Notes: a model not told the origin generated them from the sequence alone. 64,000 nucleotides of DNA from Phormidesmis priestleyi Ana (GCA_001314865.1 LJZR01000003.1:225496-289495), one strand, 5' to 3'. Shown: positions 37,996-47,284, counted from the first letter of the stretch. Numbers and translations: made by a program.

Positions 37996-38742
37996 ATGAA
38001 AATTAATTTAAAAATTTGGCGTCAGGAGCACGCGCGTGTGTCGGGTGCTTTTGTCCATTACACCGTGGCCAATGTTCAGCCTGATTTGTCTTTTTTAGAG
38101 GTGCTTGATCTGCTCAATGAGCAACTGATTGCTGAGGGCGGCGTACCGGTGGAATTTGACCATGATTGCCGCGAGGGCATTTGTGGCGCTTGCGGCATGA
38201 TGGTAAACGGCCAAGCCCATGGGCCTTTGCAGCGAACGGCAGTGTGTCAGCTCTATATGCGGCATTTTTCAGATGGCGATACGGTGACGGTAGAACCCTG
38301 GCGAGCAAAGGCGTTTCCGGTGATTAAGGATTTAGTCGTCGACAGATCGGCGCTGGATAGAATTTCGGCGGCGGGAGGCTACATTTCAGTAAAAACTGGC
38401 GCAGCTCCCGACGCCAATGCCGTGCTAGTAGCTAAGCCTGATGCGGATACCGCATTTGACTATGCGGCCTGTATTGGCTGCGGGGCCTGCATCGCGGCCT
38501 GCCCAAACGCGTCAGCGTCGCTATTTACGGCGGCAAAAATTTCGCAACTAGCACTGCTCGCGCAGGGACAACCAGAGCGCAAATCGCGGGTGGTGAAAAT
38601 GACGCAGCAGATGACGGCTGAGGGCTTTGGCGATTGCTCCAACCACGGAGAATGTCAGTCGGTGTGCCCAAAGGGAATTTCAATCGATGCGATCGCTCAA
38701 ATGCGCCGAGAGTATATTCGAGCTAAACTACCTTTCGGCTAG
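37996..38742 (+). CDS. sdhB: Succinate dehydrogenase iron-sulfur subunit
   Basis: 248-aa electron-transfer subunit of succinate dehydrogenase. [2Fe-2S] site: DCREGICGACGMMVNG with a later Cys in RTAVCQLYM; [4Fe-4S] and [3Fe-4S] sites: CIGCGACIAACPNAS and CSNHGECQSVCPKGI. The length fits type-B SdhB. It is third in sdhCAB. Electrons would go from SdhA through these clusters to the haem anchor and plastoquinone; in cyanobacteria this complex feeds the thylakoid respiratory chain. rnhA follows 62 bp later on the same strand. Confidence 0.96.
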   Translation: MKINLKIWRQEHARVSGAFVHYTVANVQPDLSFLEVLDLLNEQLIAEGGVPVEFDHDCREGICGACGMMVNGQAHGPLQRTAVCQLYMRHFSDGDTVTVEPWRAKAFPVIKDLVVDRSALDRISAAGGYISVKTGAAPDANAVLVAKPDADTAFDYAACIGCGACIAACPNASASLFTAAKISQLALLAQGQPERKSRVVKMTQQMTAEGFGDCSNHGECQSVCPKGISIDAIAQMRREYIRAKLPFG

Positions 38743-38803
38743 CGCCATTCTCCCCATTTATTCCTCCCGATTCATTCCTTTCTATTCGAGCGATTTACCG
38801 TAC

Positions 38804-39817
38804 ATGTCAACTGCAATGGCTGATGTCACAGAAATTTATACCGATGGTGCCTGCTCTGGAAATCCGGGGCCAGGTGGCTGGGGCACATTGATAGAATTTG
38901 CCGATGGGCAGACGCATGAGCTAGGAGGCAGAGACCAAGCGACAACGAACAATCGGATGGAAATGCAGGCTGCGATCGCAGCACTCGAATTCTTAAGCGA
39001 GTCTGATATCAACAGTAAGTCTGTGATTTTGCACACCGACAGTGAATACCTTAAAAATGGCATCACCAAATGGATCAACGGCTGGAAACGCAAAGGCTGG
39101 AAAACATCGGCAGGTAAACCTGTGCTCAACAAAGACCTTTGGCAAAAGCTCGATGAGCTCACTCAGGCGCTTAGCAAGCATGACCTCACCATCGACTGGC
39201 GCTATGTGCGCGGCCATGCCGGGAACCCCGGCAACGAGCGCTGCGACGAAATCGCTCGGGCCTTTTCTCACCGCAACATGATTAACCTAAAGCAGCACAA
39301 ATCCCAAGCCAAAGAACAAACAGCATCAGAAAAAAAGATATCCGCGACAAAAACATCTGTAAAGAAAGACGCCGAAAATTTTTCTGACGTTAAAATCGTA
39401 TCAAGAACTCACGATATTGAAGACAATCATAGAAATATTTCACTGGATACCCCAGAAATAAACACTCACCTGCCGCAGTCCGAATTGGGGACTCCAGAGC
39501 TAGAATCCTACGAAGTAACAGCCGATCAAAGAGGACAGCAACCGGACATGGTTACGTCAACAGACAAACAAGACAGTCTCACGGGGGGCTGTAGAATAGA
39601 TCGCCTCACCAACGCGCTTAAGACCCTCCAGGTCACTGACGAACTTGCTAAGCAAGGCTATCTAATTACTAGCGCTGAGCTGGCCGATTTAATGGACGTT
39701 AACGCGAGCGCAGTGACTAGCCGAGGCGACTACTGGGCCTGGCGTAACTGGACAGTCTCTCGTATTCGCCGAGAGGGCAATCAAATTTTGTGGCAGCTAG
39801 AGCGAATTGATGAGTAG
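38804..39817 (+). CDS. rnhA: RNase HI with a C-terminal cyanobacterial DNA/RNA-binding-like module
   Basis: 337 aa. Residues 1-155 are RNase HI, which cuts RNA in RNA-DNA hybrids; catalytic residues Asp14, Glu53, Asp79 and Asp148 and His138 are all present (IYTDGACSGNPGPGGWG, RMEMQAAI, LHTDSEYLKNGI, VRGHAGNPGNERCDE). It is followed by ~110 residues of charged low-complexity linker and a C-terminal module of ~65 residues (TDELAKQGYLITSAELADLM, VTSRGDYWAWRNW, RREGNQILWQLERID), which looks helix-turn-helix-like and recurs in other cyanobacterial proteins. Stand-alone RNase HI is ~155 aa. ATG at 38804 is chosen because earlier in-frame starts lie within sdhB. Confidence 0.93.
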   Translation: MSTAMADVTEIYTDGACSGNPGPGGWGTLIEFADGQTHELGGRDQATTNNRMEMQAAIAALEFLSESDINSKSVILHTDSEYLKNGITKWINGWKRKGWKTSAGKPVLNKDLWQKLDELTQALSKHDLTIDWRYVRGHAGNPGNERCDEIARAFSHRNMINLKQHKSQAKEQTASEKKISATKTSVKKDAENFSDVKIVSRTHDIEDNHRNISLDTPEINTHLPQSELGTPELESYEVTADQRGQQPDMVTSTDKQDSLTGGCRIDRLTNALKTLQVTDELAKQGYLITSAELADLMDVNASAVTSRGDYWAWRNWTVSRIRREGNQILWQLERIDE

Positions 39818-39831
39818 CTATTAAAGAAAAA

Positions 39832-40176
<345 letters not shown>

Positions 40177-40276
40177 TCAGGATTTCGCTTTTGTTGTGAG
40201 CAGGTCTTAATTCTATCGGTTGGGACTGCCATCAGACTAGCCGTCCGTCGTTGAAACCTCGCCAGTGGGTCAAAAG

Positions 40277-40342
40277 CTGGGCCACAGTTGGGCCACAGTT
40301 AGGCCACAGTTGGGCCACAGTTGGGCCACAGTTAGGCCAGAG
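40277..40342. repeat. 11-bp tandem repeat x6, unit TTGGGCCACAG
   Basis: Six contiguous units, two of them with TTAGGCCACAG, between the HIT gene and the hypothetical protein gene. 11 bp is one helical turn, so any bound protein would contact one face of the DNA. Confidence 0.93.
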
Positions 40343-40359
40343 CTAAGCCGAACGTCGAA

Positions 40360-40767
40360 CTAGAGAGAGGTCAGGTTTGAACTGCCCTCTAAGGCATTTT
40401 CTTCTGGATTCATCACTTCTGGCAAGACCACCTGACTAGGTTCAAACACAACCTGTGAGTGCAGCCAGGTGGCAATGAGTTGGGGGGCGTTTTTTCTACC
40501 CCAGCGCAGCATAAAAAATCTAAAAATGGGTTTGGATCGTCGGGCGATCGCTTTGAGTAACCAGTTGAGCGGCCTAGAGTGAACTTTTTGATTAACTAGG
40601 TTAACAGAGCCGACATCGTAAAGACAGTCAGCAATGAGTTTGAACGTCACCTCTTCTCTAAGAAACAAGCTTTCTAGCAGCATTTCTATATCTCGTATAC
40701 GCTCTTCTTCTTTCTGCTGCTCGCGAATAACGACCGCAGTTTTTCGGTTGTTTGAAAGCCTCAACAT
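40360..40767 (-). CDS. Hypothetical protein
   Basis: 135-aa protein with no recognised family. It begins with a basic, charged helix (NRKTAVVIREQQKEEERIRD), then LFLREEVTFKLIADCLYDVGSVNLVNQKV, which is regular enough to suggest a folded helical domain, and a hydrophobic/basic patch FRFFMLRWGRKNAPQL. The C-terminal 25 residues are acidic and low-complexity. No signal peptide. Codon use and clean start suggest a genuine gene. It lies divergently from the YifB ATPase, with a ~300-bp spacer containing short TCTCTAAAACAG repeats. Confidence 0.65.
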   Translation of the reverse strand: MLRLSNNRKTAVVIREQQKEEERIRDIEMLLESLFLREEVTFKLIADCLYDVGSVNLVNQKVHSRPLNWLLKAIARRSKPIFRFFMLRWGRKNAPQLIATWLHSQVVFEPSQVVLPEVMNPEENALEGSSNLTSL

Positions 40768-41064
40768 AGTTCCGACTAGCCCTTGCCACTAATTCTTGAA
40801 AGCATCTCTCTAAAACAGTTCTCTAAAACAGTTTTCTGAAATAAAAGCTGCCCTAAGTGTGACAGGTCGTTAGCTTCCACTGATAAGAAGTTTGATGTCA
40901 AATTTTAAATTGACATTTCAATCACTATTAAACAGCCTCAGACAGAGGATTGTCATACGCCTAGAGGTGACAAATCCGCATTTTTGGCAATTATAAGAAC
41001 CTAGATTATAAAAACCCAGATCAGATATTTTGGAGCCTGCGTAAGGCAGGAGTGATGCACAGCA

Positions 41065-42594
41065 ATGCTAGCGAGAATTTGGAGTGCGTCGCTCATTGGG
41101 ATTGATGCACTCAAGGTGGGTGTAGAAGTTGATTTATCGGGTGGACTGCCTGGAGTCGTTATTGTGGGGCTGCCTGATACAGCTGTGCAAGAGTCGCGAG
41201 AACGGGTGCGAGCAGCACTTAAAAATGCTGGGTTTGCCTTTCCAATGCGCAAGGTGGTGATCAATCTGACGCCAGCCGATGTGCGCAAGGAAGGACCGAT
41301 TTACGATTTGCCAATTGCCATCGGCATTTTGGCGGCGTCTGAGGCAGTGGCGCAAAATTGCCTGAATGATTATTTGTTTTTAGGTGAAATGTCGCTAGAT
41401 GGGACACTTAGGCCAGTAGCAGGGGTGGTTGCGATCGCTGCTGCCGCACGTAGGCTGGGGCTAAAAGGACTCATACTTCCCGCTGATAACGCCTATGAGG
41501 CTGCGGTCGTGCCGGGGTTAGAGGTGTATGGATTCAAGACGCTCACCGAGGTAGCCGCGTTTTTAAACCATCCAGATGGGCAATTGCCAGTAACCGTCAA
41601 TGCGCCAGAAGAGTTGTTGCGATCGCCCATGCCCAGTCAGGATCTGCGGGATGTAAAAGGACAAGCCCAAGCCCGCCGCGCCTTAGAAATTGCAGCAGCT
41701 GGCGGTCATAACCTGTGTTTAATCGGGCCACCGGGTAGCGGTAAAACCATGCTCGCCCAGCGGCTACCCGGCATTTTACCAGCGCTCACCTTTGCCGAAG
41801 CACTAGAAGTCACCCAAATTCATTCCGTCGCTGGCCTCTTAAAAGAAAAAGGAAGCCTAGTTAACCAAAGGCCCTTTAGAACACCCCACCACTCAGCTTC
41901 TGGCCCTTCCTTAGTAGGCGGCGGCAGCTATCCCAAACCAGGTGAAATTTCACTGGCTCATCGAGGCGTTTTATTTTTAGACGAACTCACTGAATTTAAG
42001 CGCAACGTACTCGAATTTTTGCGTCAGCCGCTTGAAGATGGAAAAGTCACCATTTCTAGAACTCGACAGTCGGTAGAATTTCCGGCGCAGTTCACCCTAG
42101 TCTCTAGCACTAACCCCTGTCCCTGCGGCTACTTTGGCGATACTGTACAGCCCTGCACCTGCACACCGCGCAACCGTGAGCAATATTGGGCAAAACTTTC
42201 AGGGCCGCTGATGGATCGAATTGACCTACAGGTGATTGTCGGTAGGCTAAAGCCTGAAGAAGTAACCCAACAGCCCGAAGGAGAAGACTCTGCAACCGTA
42301 CGCGCTAGGGTAGAAGCCGCTCGTCATCGGGCCCAAACCAGATTTTCAGAGGAACCTGCCTTGCAGTGCAATTCTGATATGGAAAGCCGTCATATTCGCC
42401 AATGGTGCGCCTATAATGAAGCGACTCGTAGCCTCATTGAAGGCGCAATTCGTAAGCTTGGCCTTTCGGCAAGAGCCACTGACCGCATCTTGAAAGTCGC
42501 TCGTACGATTGCAGATCTTAGTGATGACTCAAAAATTGAAACGCAGCATGTTGCTGAAGCGATTCAATACCGAACAATTGATCGAATGCAGTGA
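41065..42594 (+). CDS. YifB/ComM family Mg-chelatase-like AAA+ ATPase
   Basis: 509-aa ATPase. In naturally competent bacteria its homologue ComM is a helicase that helps branch migration during transformation. N-terminal Lon-like S5 domain (residues 1-180, GLPDTAVQESRERVRAAL), AAA+ core with Walker A GPPGSGKTMLA at 221-231 and a Walker B region LFLDELTEFKRNVLE, a C-terminal zinc-type cluster CPCGYFGDTVQPCTC, and the Mg-chelatase-like C-terminal domain. It is divergent from the hypothetical protein gene. In cyanobacteria this points to a role in natural competence, which is inference. Confidence 0.94.
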   Translation: MLARIWSASLIGIDALKVGVEVDLSGGLPGVVIVGLPDTAVQESRERVRAALKNAGFAFPMRKVVINLTPADVRKEGPIYDLPIAIGILAASEAVAQNCLNDYLFLGEMSLDGTLRPVAGVVAIAAAARRLGLKGLILPADNAYEAAVVPGLEVYGFKTLTEVAAFLNHPDGQLPVTVNAPEELLRSPMPSQDLRDVKGQAQARRALEIAAAGGHNLCLIGPPGSGKTMLAQRLPGILPALTFAEALEVTQIHSVAGLLKEKGSLVNQRPFRTPHHSASGPSLVGGGSYPKPGEISLAHRGVLFLDELTEFKRNVLEFLRQPLEDGKVTISRTRQSVEFPAQFTLVSSTNPCPCGYFGDTVQPCTCTPRNREQYWAKLSGPLMDRIDLQVIVGRLKPEEVTQQPEGEDSATVRARVEAARHRAQTRFSEEPALQCNSDMESRHIRQWCAYNEATRSLIEGAIRKLGLSARATDRILKVARTIADLSDDSKIETQHVAEAIQYRTIDRMQ

Positions 42595-42911
42595 TTGGAA
42601 TACAGTAGCTTGAAGGCAGCCACTCGAATGCAGTGAGGGTTGGAATGCGCCACTTTGCTTTCCACAACGAAAATCACAGCTAAATTGCGGCTGACTAAGA
42701 ATATGCGCTGAATATTAGGGTATTGGGCTATTAGCTCTATGTCTCTAGGTGCAGGGTATAACAGGCAAGCATTCGCTATTGTAATAGCAAGTTAAATCGA
42801 TGTGCGTTGTGGCAAGCTGATCGTCCAACAACTATTGCAACTATGATGAGCTTGCAATTTTTATGTTCTATCGATTTGGTATAACCGTAATTTTTGAGGA
42901 GTAATACGTCC
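42595..42911. other. 317-bp spacer before the outer-membrane protein genes
   Basis: No gene or clear repeat array beyond an A+T-rich segment. A GAGGA Shine-Dalgarno site (42897-42901) is followed by the ATG of the first barrel protein at 42912. Confidence 0.4.
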
Positions 42912-43622
42912 ATGAAAAAGCATGTATTAGGTGCCATGACCCTAGCCCTACTAGCGTTAGGCATACAGCTACCAACCAGAGCACAAACTACTGTCCCACT
43001 AGAAACTGTGCCAATTGAAGCCGCTAGCTGGACACAATCTGAAAATTTGACTGCTGAAAGCCTTGCACAGCCGAATGCTGACACCCTACCTGGTCAGCCT
43101 GAGTCCAGCGCGCTGGTTTATCCCGTCACAGATTCACTCTCTACAGATTCATCTATAGAAACCCCTATTGAAGCTGCCCCTACCGAGCTAGCCCAAGCAC
43201 GACGGCGCACTAGCGCTAGCGTCGGCGGATCAGACTTCATCGGCATCGGAGGTGACTTCGGCTATGCTGACGATCTATCTTTTGCCGTTATTAGTAAGCT
43301 TTCTCTGTCCGAAAATGTTGCGCTACGGCCTTCTGTGCTAGTCGGTGATGACTTGTCGGTGCTCGTGCCGGTTACTTACGAATTTAATCGCTACTCTACT
43401 GATGTGGGCGGTTTCAGGGTGCTTCCTTATGCGGGCGTGGGCGCTTCTTATCAAGATAATTCTGATAATGAAAACTTTAACCTACTCCTTTCAGCAGGGG
43501 CAGATGTTCCGCTCTCTGATCAGTTCACGCTGAATGCTCAAGCGAATGTTGGGGTTCTTAACGATACTGAGTTTGGCGTAACCGTTGGCGTTGGCTACAA
43601 TTTTGGCAGACTTATTCGCTAG
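42912..43622 (+). CDS. Outer-membrane beta-barrel-like protein, paralogue 1
   Basis: 236-aa secreted protein. Signal peptide MKKHVLGAMTLALLALGIQL ends near RAQ, followed by a ~75-residue Thr/Ser/Glu-rich low-complexity linker and then ELAQARRRTSASVGGSDFIGIGG, which opens a compact barrel domain of about 140 residues with alternating strands (SFAVISKLSLSENVALRP, VPVTYEFNRY, VLPYAGVGASYQDN) ending in VGVGYNFGRLIR. The C-terminal strand with a terminal aromatic/basic end is usual for small outer-membrane barrels. It is paralogous to the next gene (about 300 bp downstream). Function unknown; OmpA/OprF-like or OmpW-like shape is inference. Confidence 0.82.
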   Translation: MKKHVLGAMTLALLALGIQLPTRAQTTVPLETVPIEAASWTQSENLTAESLAQPNADTLPGQPESSALVYPVTDSLSTDSSIETPIEAAPTELAQARRRTSASVGGSDFIGIGGDFGYADDLSFAVISKLSLSENVALRPSVLVGDDLSVLVPVTYEFNRYSTDVGGFRVLPYAGVGASYQDNSDNENFNLLLSAGADVPLSDQFTLNAQANVGVLNDTEFGVTVGVGYNFGRLIR

Positions 43623-43924
43623 CACCTTATTCGCTAGAACTGTGTAAACAAGCGACTTTAGAGCAAGTAGATATCAAAACAAGCGATTGAGAAAGCGATT
43701 CGGGAGAAGGCGCTACTCGGTCGCTTTTTATTGGCTTTTTTTATTGGAATTGGGTTGCTGAACTTTTTTACTATCTTTTTTCAAGTGTAAATTTCTTAAG
43801 TGTAAATAAGTTGATGCATTTCTGGGCAAGCTTTAACAAAGACAGGATTTTTGTGACGACAGCCTAGGCTGATGCCACATGCATGCAAATCGTAACCGTT
43901 AAAGAAACCATTAGAGGAGTATTG
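43623..43924. other. 302-bp spacer between the two barrel paralogues
   Basis: Contains the candidate terminator and an A+T-rich leader (CAAGTGTAAATTTCTTAAG duplication at about 43785-43808). The second paralogue has a GAGGAG ribosome-binding site at 43913-43918. Confidence 0.4.
43692..43730 (+). terminator. Candidate terminator after the first barrel gene
   Basis: A 7-bp AAAGCGA/TCGCTTT stem with a partly pairing interior, followed by TTTTATTGGCTTTTTTT. Confidence 0.5.
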
Positions 43925-44599
43925 ATGATGTCAGCAAATAAAGTCGCAGGAAGCGTTGCAGCCGGACTGATGATGCTTGCAGTAGGCGGACAACTCCCTG
44001 CACAGGCACAGGCTATCGATACGGCTAGCAATCAATATGCTGCTGGAACCGCAGGTGATTTAACAGTTGAAGGTCGTTCTTATAGCCGTTCTGAGGCCAG
44101 TGAGTTGGGTAACGCTAACGAATTCGCCGAAGAATCAGTGGAGATAGCACAAGCTCGTCGTCGTATGACTGGGAGTGCAGCTCGTGGTACCAACTTTGTA
44201 GGTGTAGGGGCTAACTTTGGCTATGTAGATGATACTTCTGTCGCACTTATTGGCAAATTTTCTGTTGCAGATCGCGTGTCTGTTCGACCTGTTGTTGCTT
44301 TTGGCGAAAACACAATGGTGCAAGTTCCGTTTACTTACGAATTTAGCCAGATGGGAACTAACGTTGGCGGTTTTCAGGTTCTTCCATATGCAGGGGCGGG
44401 CGGTGCTTGGTCCAATAAAAATAACAACAACGGCGAGACGGACGAGTCGGATATCCGTCTGCTATTTGTCGCGGGTGTAGATGTGCCTGTTTCCCGTGAT
44501 TTTACTGTTAATGCTCAAGCGAATTTGGGGGTTATTAACGAGACAGAATTTGGTGCGACGATTGGTGTGGGTTACAACATTGGCAACCTTTTTCGCTAA
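43925..44599 (+). CDS. Outer-membrane beta-barrel-like protein, paralogue 2
   Basis: 224-aa secreted protein paralogous to the preceding gene. Signal peptide MMSANKVAGSVAAGLMMLAV ends near QAQA; the linker is shorter than in paralogue 1 (about 45 residues) and the barrel opens with IAQARRRMTGSAARGTNFVG. Shared signature positions include NTMVQVPFTYEFSQMGTNV, GGFQVLPYAGAG and VGYNIGNLFR. ATG at 43925 is chosen because of the GAGGAG site 7 nt upstream; an earlier ATG at 43883 lacks one. A second tandem repeat array follows (44608-44670). Together the pair indicate a recent local gene duplication. Confidence 0.82.
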   Translation: MMSANKVAGSVAAGLMMLAVGGQLPAQAQAIDTASNQYAAGTAGDLTVEGRSYSRSEASELGNANEFAEESVEIAQARRRMTGSAARGTNFVGVGANFGYVDDTSVALIGKFSVADRVSVRPVVAFGENTMVQVPFTYEFSQMGTNVGGFQVLPYAGAGGAWSNKNNNNGETDESDIRLLFVAGVDVPVSRDFTVNAQANLGVINETEFGATIGVGYNIGNLFR

Positions 44600-44607
44600 G
44601 CCAGTTC

Positions 44608-44670
44608 GCTAATTCAACTGGCTAATTCAACTGGCTGATTCCACTAGCTAATTCAGCTCGCTAATTCAAC
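44608..44670. repeat. 13-bp tandem repeats (GCTAATTCAACTG type)
   Basis: Five units, some with GCTGATTCCACTA or GCTAATTCAGCTC, run from just after the barrel stop codon to 25 bp before the recQ GTG. Confidence 0.9.
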
Positions 44671-44694
44671 AAAGTTACTAATCGATTTAGAATC

Positions 44695-46131
44695 GTGAGT
44701 CATGACGACAGGGCACGATTGCGATCGCGCTTTCAACAGATCTGGGGCTACGAGGATTTTAGACCGCCGCAGGGAGAAATTGCGGCGGCGCTGCTGAAAG
44801 GCCAAGATTCACTTATCGTGATGCCAACGGGTGGCGGTAAGTCCGTTTGTTTTCAGCTGCCGGCGTTGATGAAATCGGGGGTGACCTTAGTGGTTTCACC
44901 GCTGGTGGCGCTGATGGAAAATCAGGTACAGGAACTGGCTGAGAAAGGGCTTTCGGCAGCGGCTTTGCATAGTGAGCTAGAGAACCAGCTGCATTGGCAA
45001 ACGCTGCGGCGGCTGGCTCAAAACCACTTGCGACTGCTCTATTTATCACCCGAAACGCTGCTAAGCACTAAGGTGTGGACTGTGCTGTGCGAGCCTCAGG
45101 TTGTCATTAACGCGCTCGTATTGGATGAAGCTCACTGCCTAACTCAGTGGGGCGATAGTTTTCGGCCTACGTACCGGCGGTTGGGGGCGGTGCGTTCGGC
45201 GCTGTTGGCCTGTAAGCCCAAGGGCGCAAAAATCGCGATCGCAGCTTTCACCGCCACCGCCGACCCCATCACCCAAAAGGCACTTCACACGGTGCTTCGG
45301 CTTCAGTCACCGCAAATTATCCGGCTCAATCCCTATCGCAGCAATTTACATCTTTCGGTAAAAACGGTGTGGACACCGAAGGGCCGTAAAAGAGCGCTGC
45401 TCAAATTCGTGCAGCAGCAGGGTAAGCAGTCGGGTTTGATTTACGCGCGGACACGGCGGGGCACAGAAGCGCTCGCCCACTGGTTTGCGCATCAAGGCTA
45501 CTCTGTTCAGGCGTACCATGGCGGGCTCGGCGCATCGCAGCGACGCCGAATAGAATCGCAGTGGATTGAGGGGAACTGCCAGTTTGTGGTGTGTACCTCT
45601 GCTTTTGGGATGGGCATTAACAAGTCGGACTGCCGGTTTGTGGCGCATCATGAGGTGCCGAGTCTGCTGGCAGAATATGTTCAGGAAGTGGGGCGCGGCG
45701 GACGAGATGGTCAGCCCGCTCAAGCACTGTCTTTGGTGAGTGAGCCCACTGGGCTGCTAGCGCCAGAAGATAAGCAACGCTGGCAGTTTTTTGAGCAAAA
45801 AGCGCAGCAACTGCAACGGTCGGCTTTGCAGCTGGTAAAGCAAATCCCGGCAGAAGGCAACATTGATGAGGTGAGGCGAAAGTTTCGAGAGAGCGATCAA
45901 GCGTTGGCGCTGCTACATCGCAATGGACAGCTCACATGGCTCGATCCATTTACCTACCGGATAGATTTGGGGCAGTCGGCAAAAGCTGATAAGCAGCCGC
46001 CTCCAGCCGCCGTGATGAAGCGGTATTTGTTTACCCGCCAGTGTCGCTGGCAGTTTTTACTTGAAGCCTTTGGGTTTGCCGATGAAGCAAAGGATATGCG
46101 GTGTGGGAAGTGCGATCGCTGCATGTCATAA
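44695..46131 (+). CDS. recQ: RecQ-type DEAH-box ATP-dependent DNA helicase, short form
   Basis: 478-aa 3'-5' helicase. Walker A IVMPTGGGKSVCFQLPA (K49), DEAH at residues 144-147 in LDEAHCLTQWGDSFRPTYRR, SAFGMGINKSDCRFVAHHEVP and the aromatic-rich loop QEVGRGGRDGQ are all present. C-terminal to the RecA lobes the zinc-type motif is CRW...CGKCDRC; the HRDC domain and most of the winged-helix domain of ~600-700-aa RecQ proteins are absent, typical of the short cyanobacterial RecQ. The start is GTG at 44695. A 16-bp repeat array follows it. Confidence 0.9.
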   Translation: MSHDDRARLRSRFQQIWGYEDFRPPQGEIAAALLKGQDSLIVMPTGGGKSVCFQLPALMKSGVTLVVSPLVALMENQVQELAEKGLSAAALHSELENQLHWQTLRRLAQNHLRLLYLSPETLLSTKVWTVLCEPQVVINALVLDEAHCLTQWGDSFRPTYRRLGAVRSALLACKPKGAKIAIAAFTATADPITQKALHTVLRLQSPQIIRLNPYRSNLHLSVKTVWTPKGRKRALLKFVQQQGKQSGLIYARTRRGTEALAHWFAHQGYSVQAYHGGLGASQRRRIESQWIEGNCQFVVCTSAFGMGINKSDCRFVAHHEVPSLLAEYVQEVGRGGRDGQPAQALSLVSEPTGLLAPEDKQRWQFFEQKAQQLQRSALQLVKQIPAEGNIDEVRRKFRESDQALALLHRNGQLTWLDPFTYRIDLGQSAKADKQPPPAAVMKRYLFTRQCRWQFLLEAFGFADEAKDMRCGKCDRCMS

Positions 46132-46144
46132 CAAGCCACTCGTA

Positions 46145-46256
46145 ACAAACCACTTCGGATACAAGCCACTTTGGATACAAGCCACTTTGGATACAAACCA
46201 CTTCGGATACAAACCACTTCGGATACAAACCACTTCGGATACAAGCCACTTTGGAT
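46145..46256. repeat. 16-bp tandem repeat x7, unit ACAAACCACTTCGGAT
   Basis: Seven contiguous units alternating between two close variants (ACAAACCACTTCGGAT and ACAAGCCACTTTGGAT); an eighth diverged half-unit precedes at 46131-46144. It fills the gap between the recQ stop codon and the convergent terC-like gene. Confidence 0.95.
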
Positions 46257-46289
46257 CGGCGCAACCACAATCAGCACGACCCAAAAGGG

Positions 46290-47084
46290 TTAAATTTTCT
46301 CTGGTTGCTTTTCGTCGCCTGCGGTAACTAACGGTTCAACGGTCTTATCTTCATTATCCTCATCTGTGATTGCGCCAGAAAGGTCGGGGATAGTGACGGG
46401 GGTTGTTGCTTCGCCTACTTTTTTAGAAAAGCCCCAAGCGAAGAGACTAAAGATGAGAGTGACCATGACCCATTCGGGCGGCACCCAGTCAGGGTTAATG
46501 ACTCGCACGAGTAGGCGGATACCAACAAACGCGACCGTGATAAAACCGGCGTCTTCTAAGTGGACGTAGATTTCAAGCCATTTGATGAAGAGACCCGCCA
46601 TAAAGCGTAAGGCAATGATGCCGATGGTGCCGCCGAGCAGAACGATCAAGACATCTTTGGAAAGCGCGATCGCAGTGGTTACGCTGTCTAACGAAAAGGC
46701 GATATCGGTTAAAGCGATGGTGGGGACCGCTTGCCACAAGCTACTAAATTTGGGGCCGCCAGCTTCGCCATCTTCACCAGTACCGCTCATAAAGTGCTGG
46801 TACACTAACCAGAGTAAATAAAGGGCTCCGGCCACTTCAAACTGCCAGTACTTAAGCACCCAGCTAGCCGCCAGAATCAGGCTAACGCGCATGATAAAGG
46901 CCACCAAAAGGCCCAGATTAAGTGCTTTTTTTTGGAGTGCTTCGGTTTGTAACCCTTGGGCGATCGCTGCCAATGCAATGGCGTTATCTGCTGAGAGGAC
47001 AAGCTCTAGCAAAATCAGCACGGGTAGTAGTAATAAGGTATCGCCCCCCAGCGTGGGAGACATTTCAAGCAGACGATCTAACAT
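46290..47084 (-). CDS. TerC family integral membrane protein
   Basis: 264-aa membrane protein of about seven helices. TerC-like proteins have been linked to tellurite resistance, metal (Mn, Ca) transport, and in plants to thylakoid biogenesis. Diagnostic motifs: ELVLSADNAIALAAIA near the N-terminus, with the Asn-Asp pair, and ALTDIAFSLDSVTTAIALS, which mirrors it; a third acidic helix FAWGFSKKVGE. The C-terminal ~35 residues are acidic and cytosolic. It converges with recQ across the 16-bp array. Confidence 0.92.
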   Translation of the reverse strand: MLDRLLEMSPTLGGDTLLLLPVLILLELVLSADNAIALAAIAQGLQTEALQKKALNLGLLVAFIMRVSLILAASWVLKYWQFEVAGALYLLWLVYQHFMSGTGEDGEAGGPKFSSLWQAVPTIALTDIAFSLDSVTTAIALSKDVLIVLLGGTIGIIALRFMAGLFIKWLEIYVHLEDAGFITVAFVGIRLLVRVINPDWVPPEWVMVTLIFSLFAWGFSKKVGEATTPVTIPDLSGAITDEDNEDKTVEPLVTAGDEKQPEKI

Positions 47085-47284
47085 GTAGGCACTGGTAGGG
47101 CGAGGCCCTGTAAAAGACTTTTCTTAAAAAGGGAAAATAGCGGTTAAGTTCCTTTTTAGCAAGGCAAGCGATCAATACCCTCCCCTATCTAGAATAGATC
47201 GAAAGCCTAGGATCAAAAGTCTAGAATAAATCGAAAGCTAGATGCTATGCCGTTTCACTCCTTGTACCTTCACTCTGTGCAGCT

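Noticed and set aside
38627..38803. N-terminal extension of RNase HI starting inside sdhB
   Set aside because: The extension overlaps sdhB in another frame and is unlike other RNase HI proteins; ATG at 38804 begins the conserved domain.
46145..46256. Possible CRISPR array
   Set aside because: Units of 16 bp are directly contiguous without variable spacers; no cas genes nearby. It is a simple tandem repeat.
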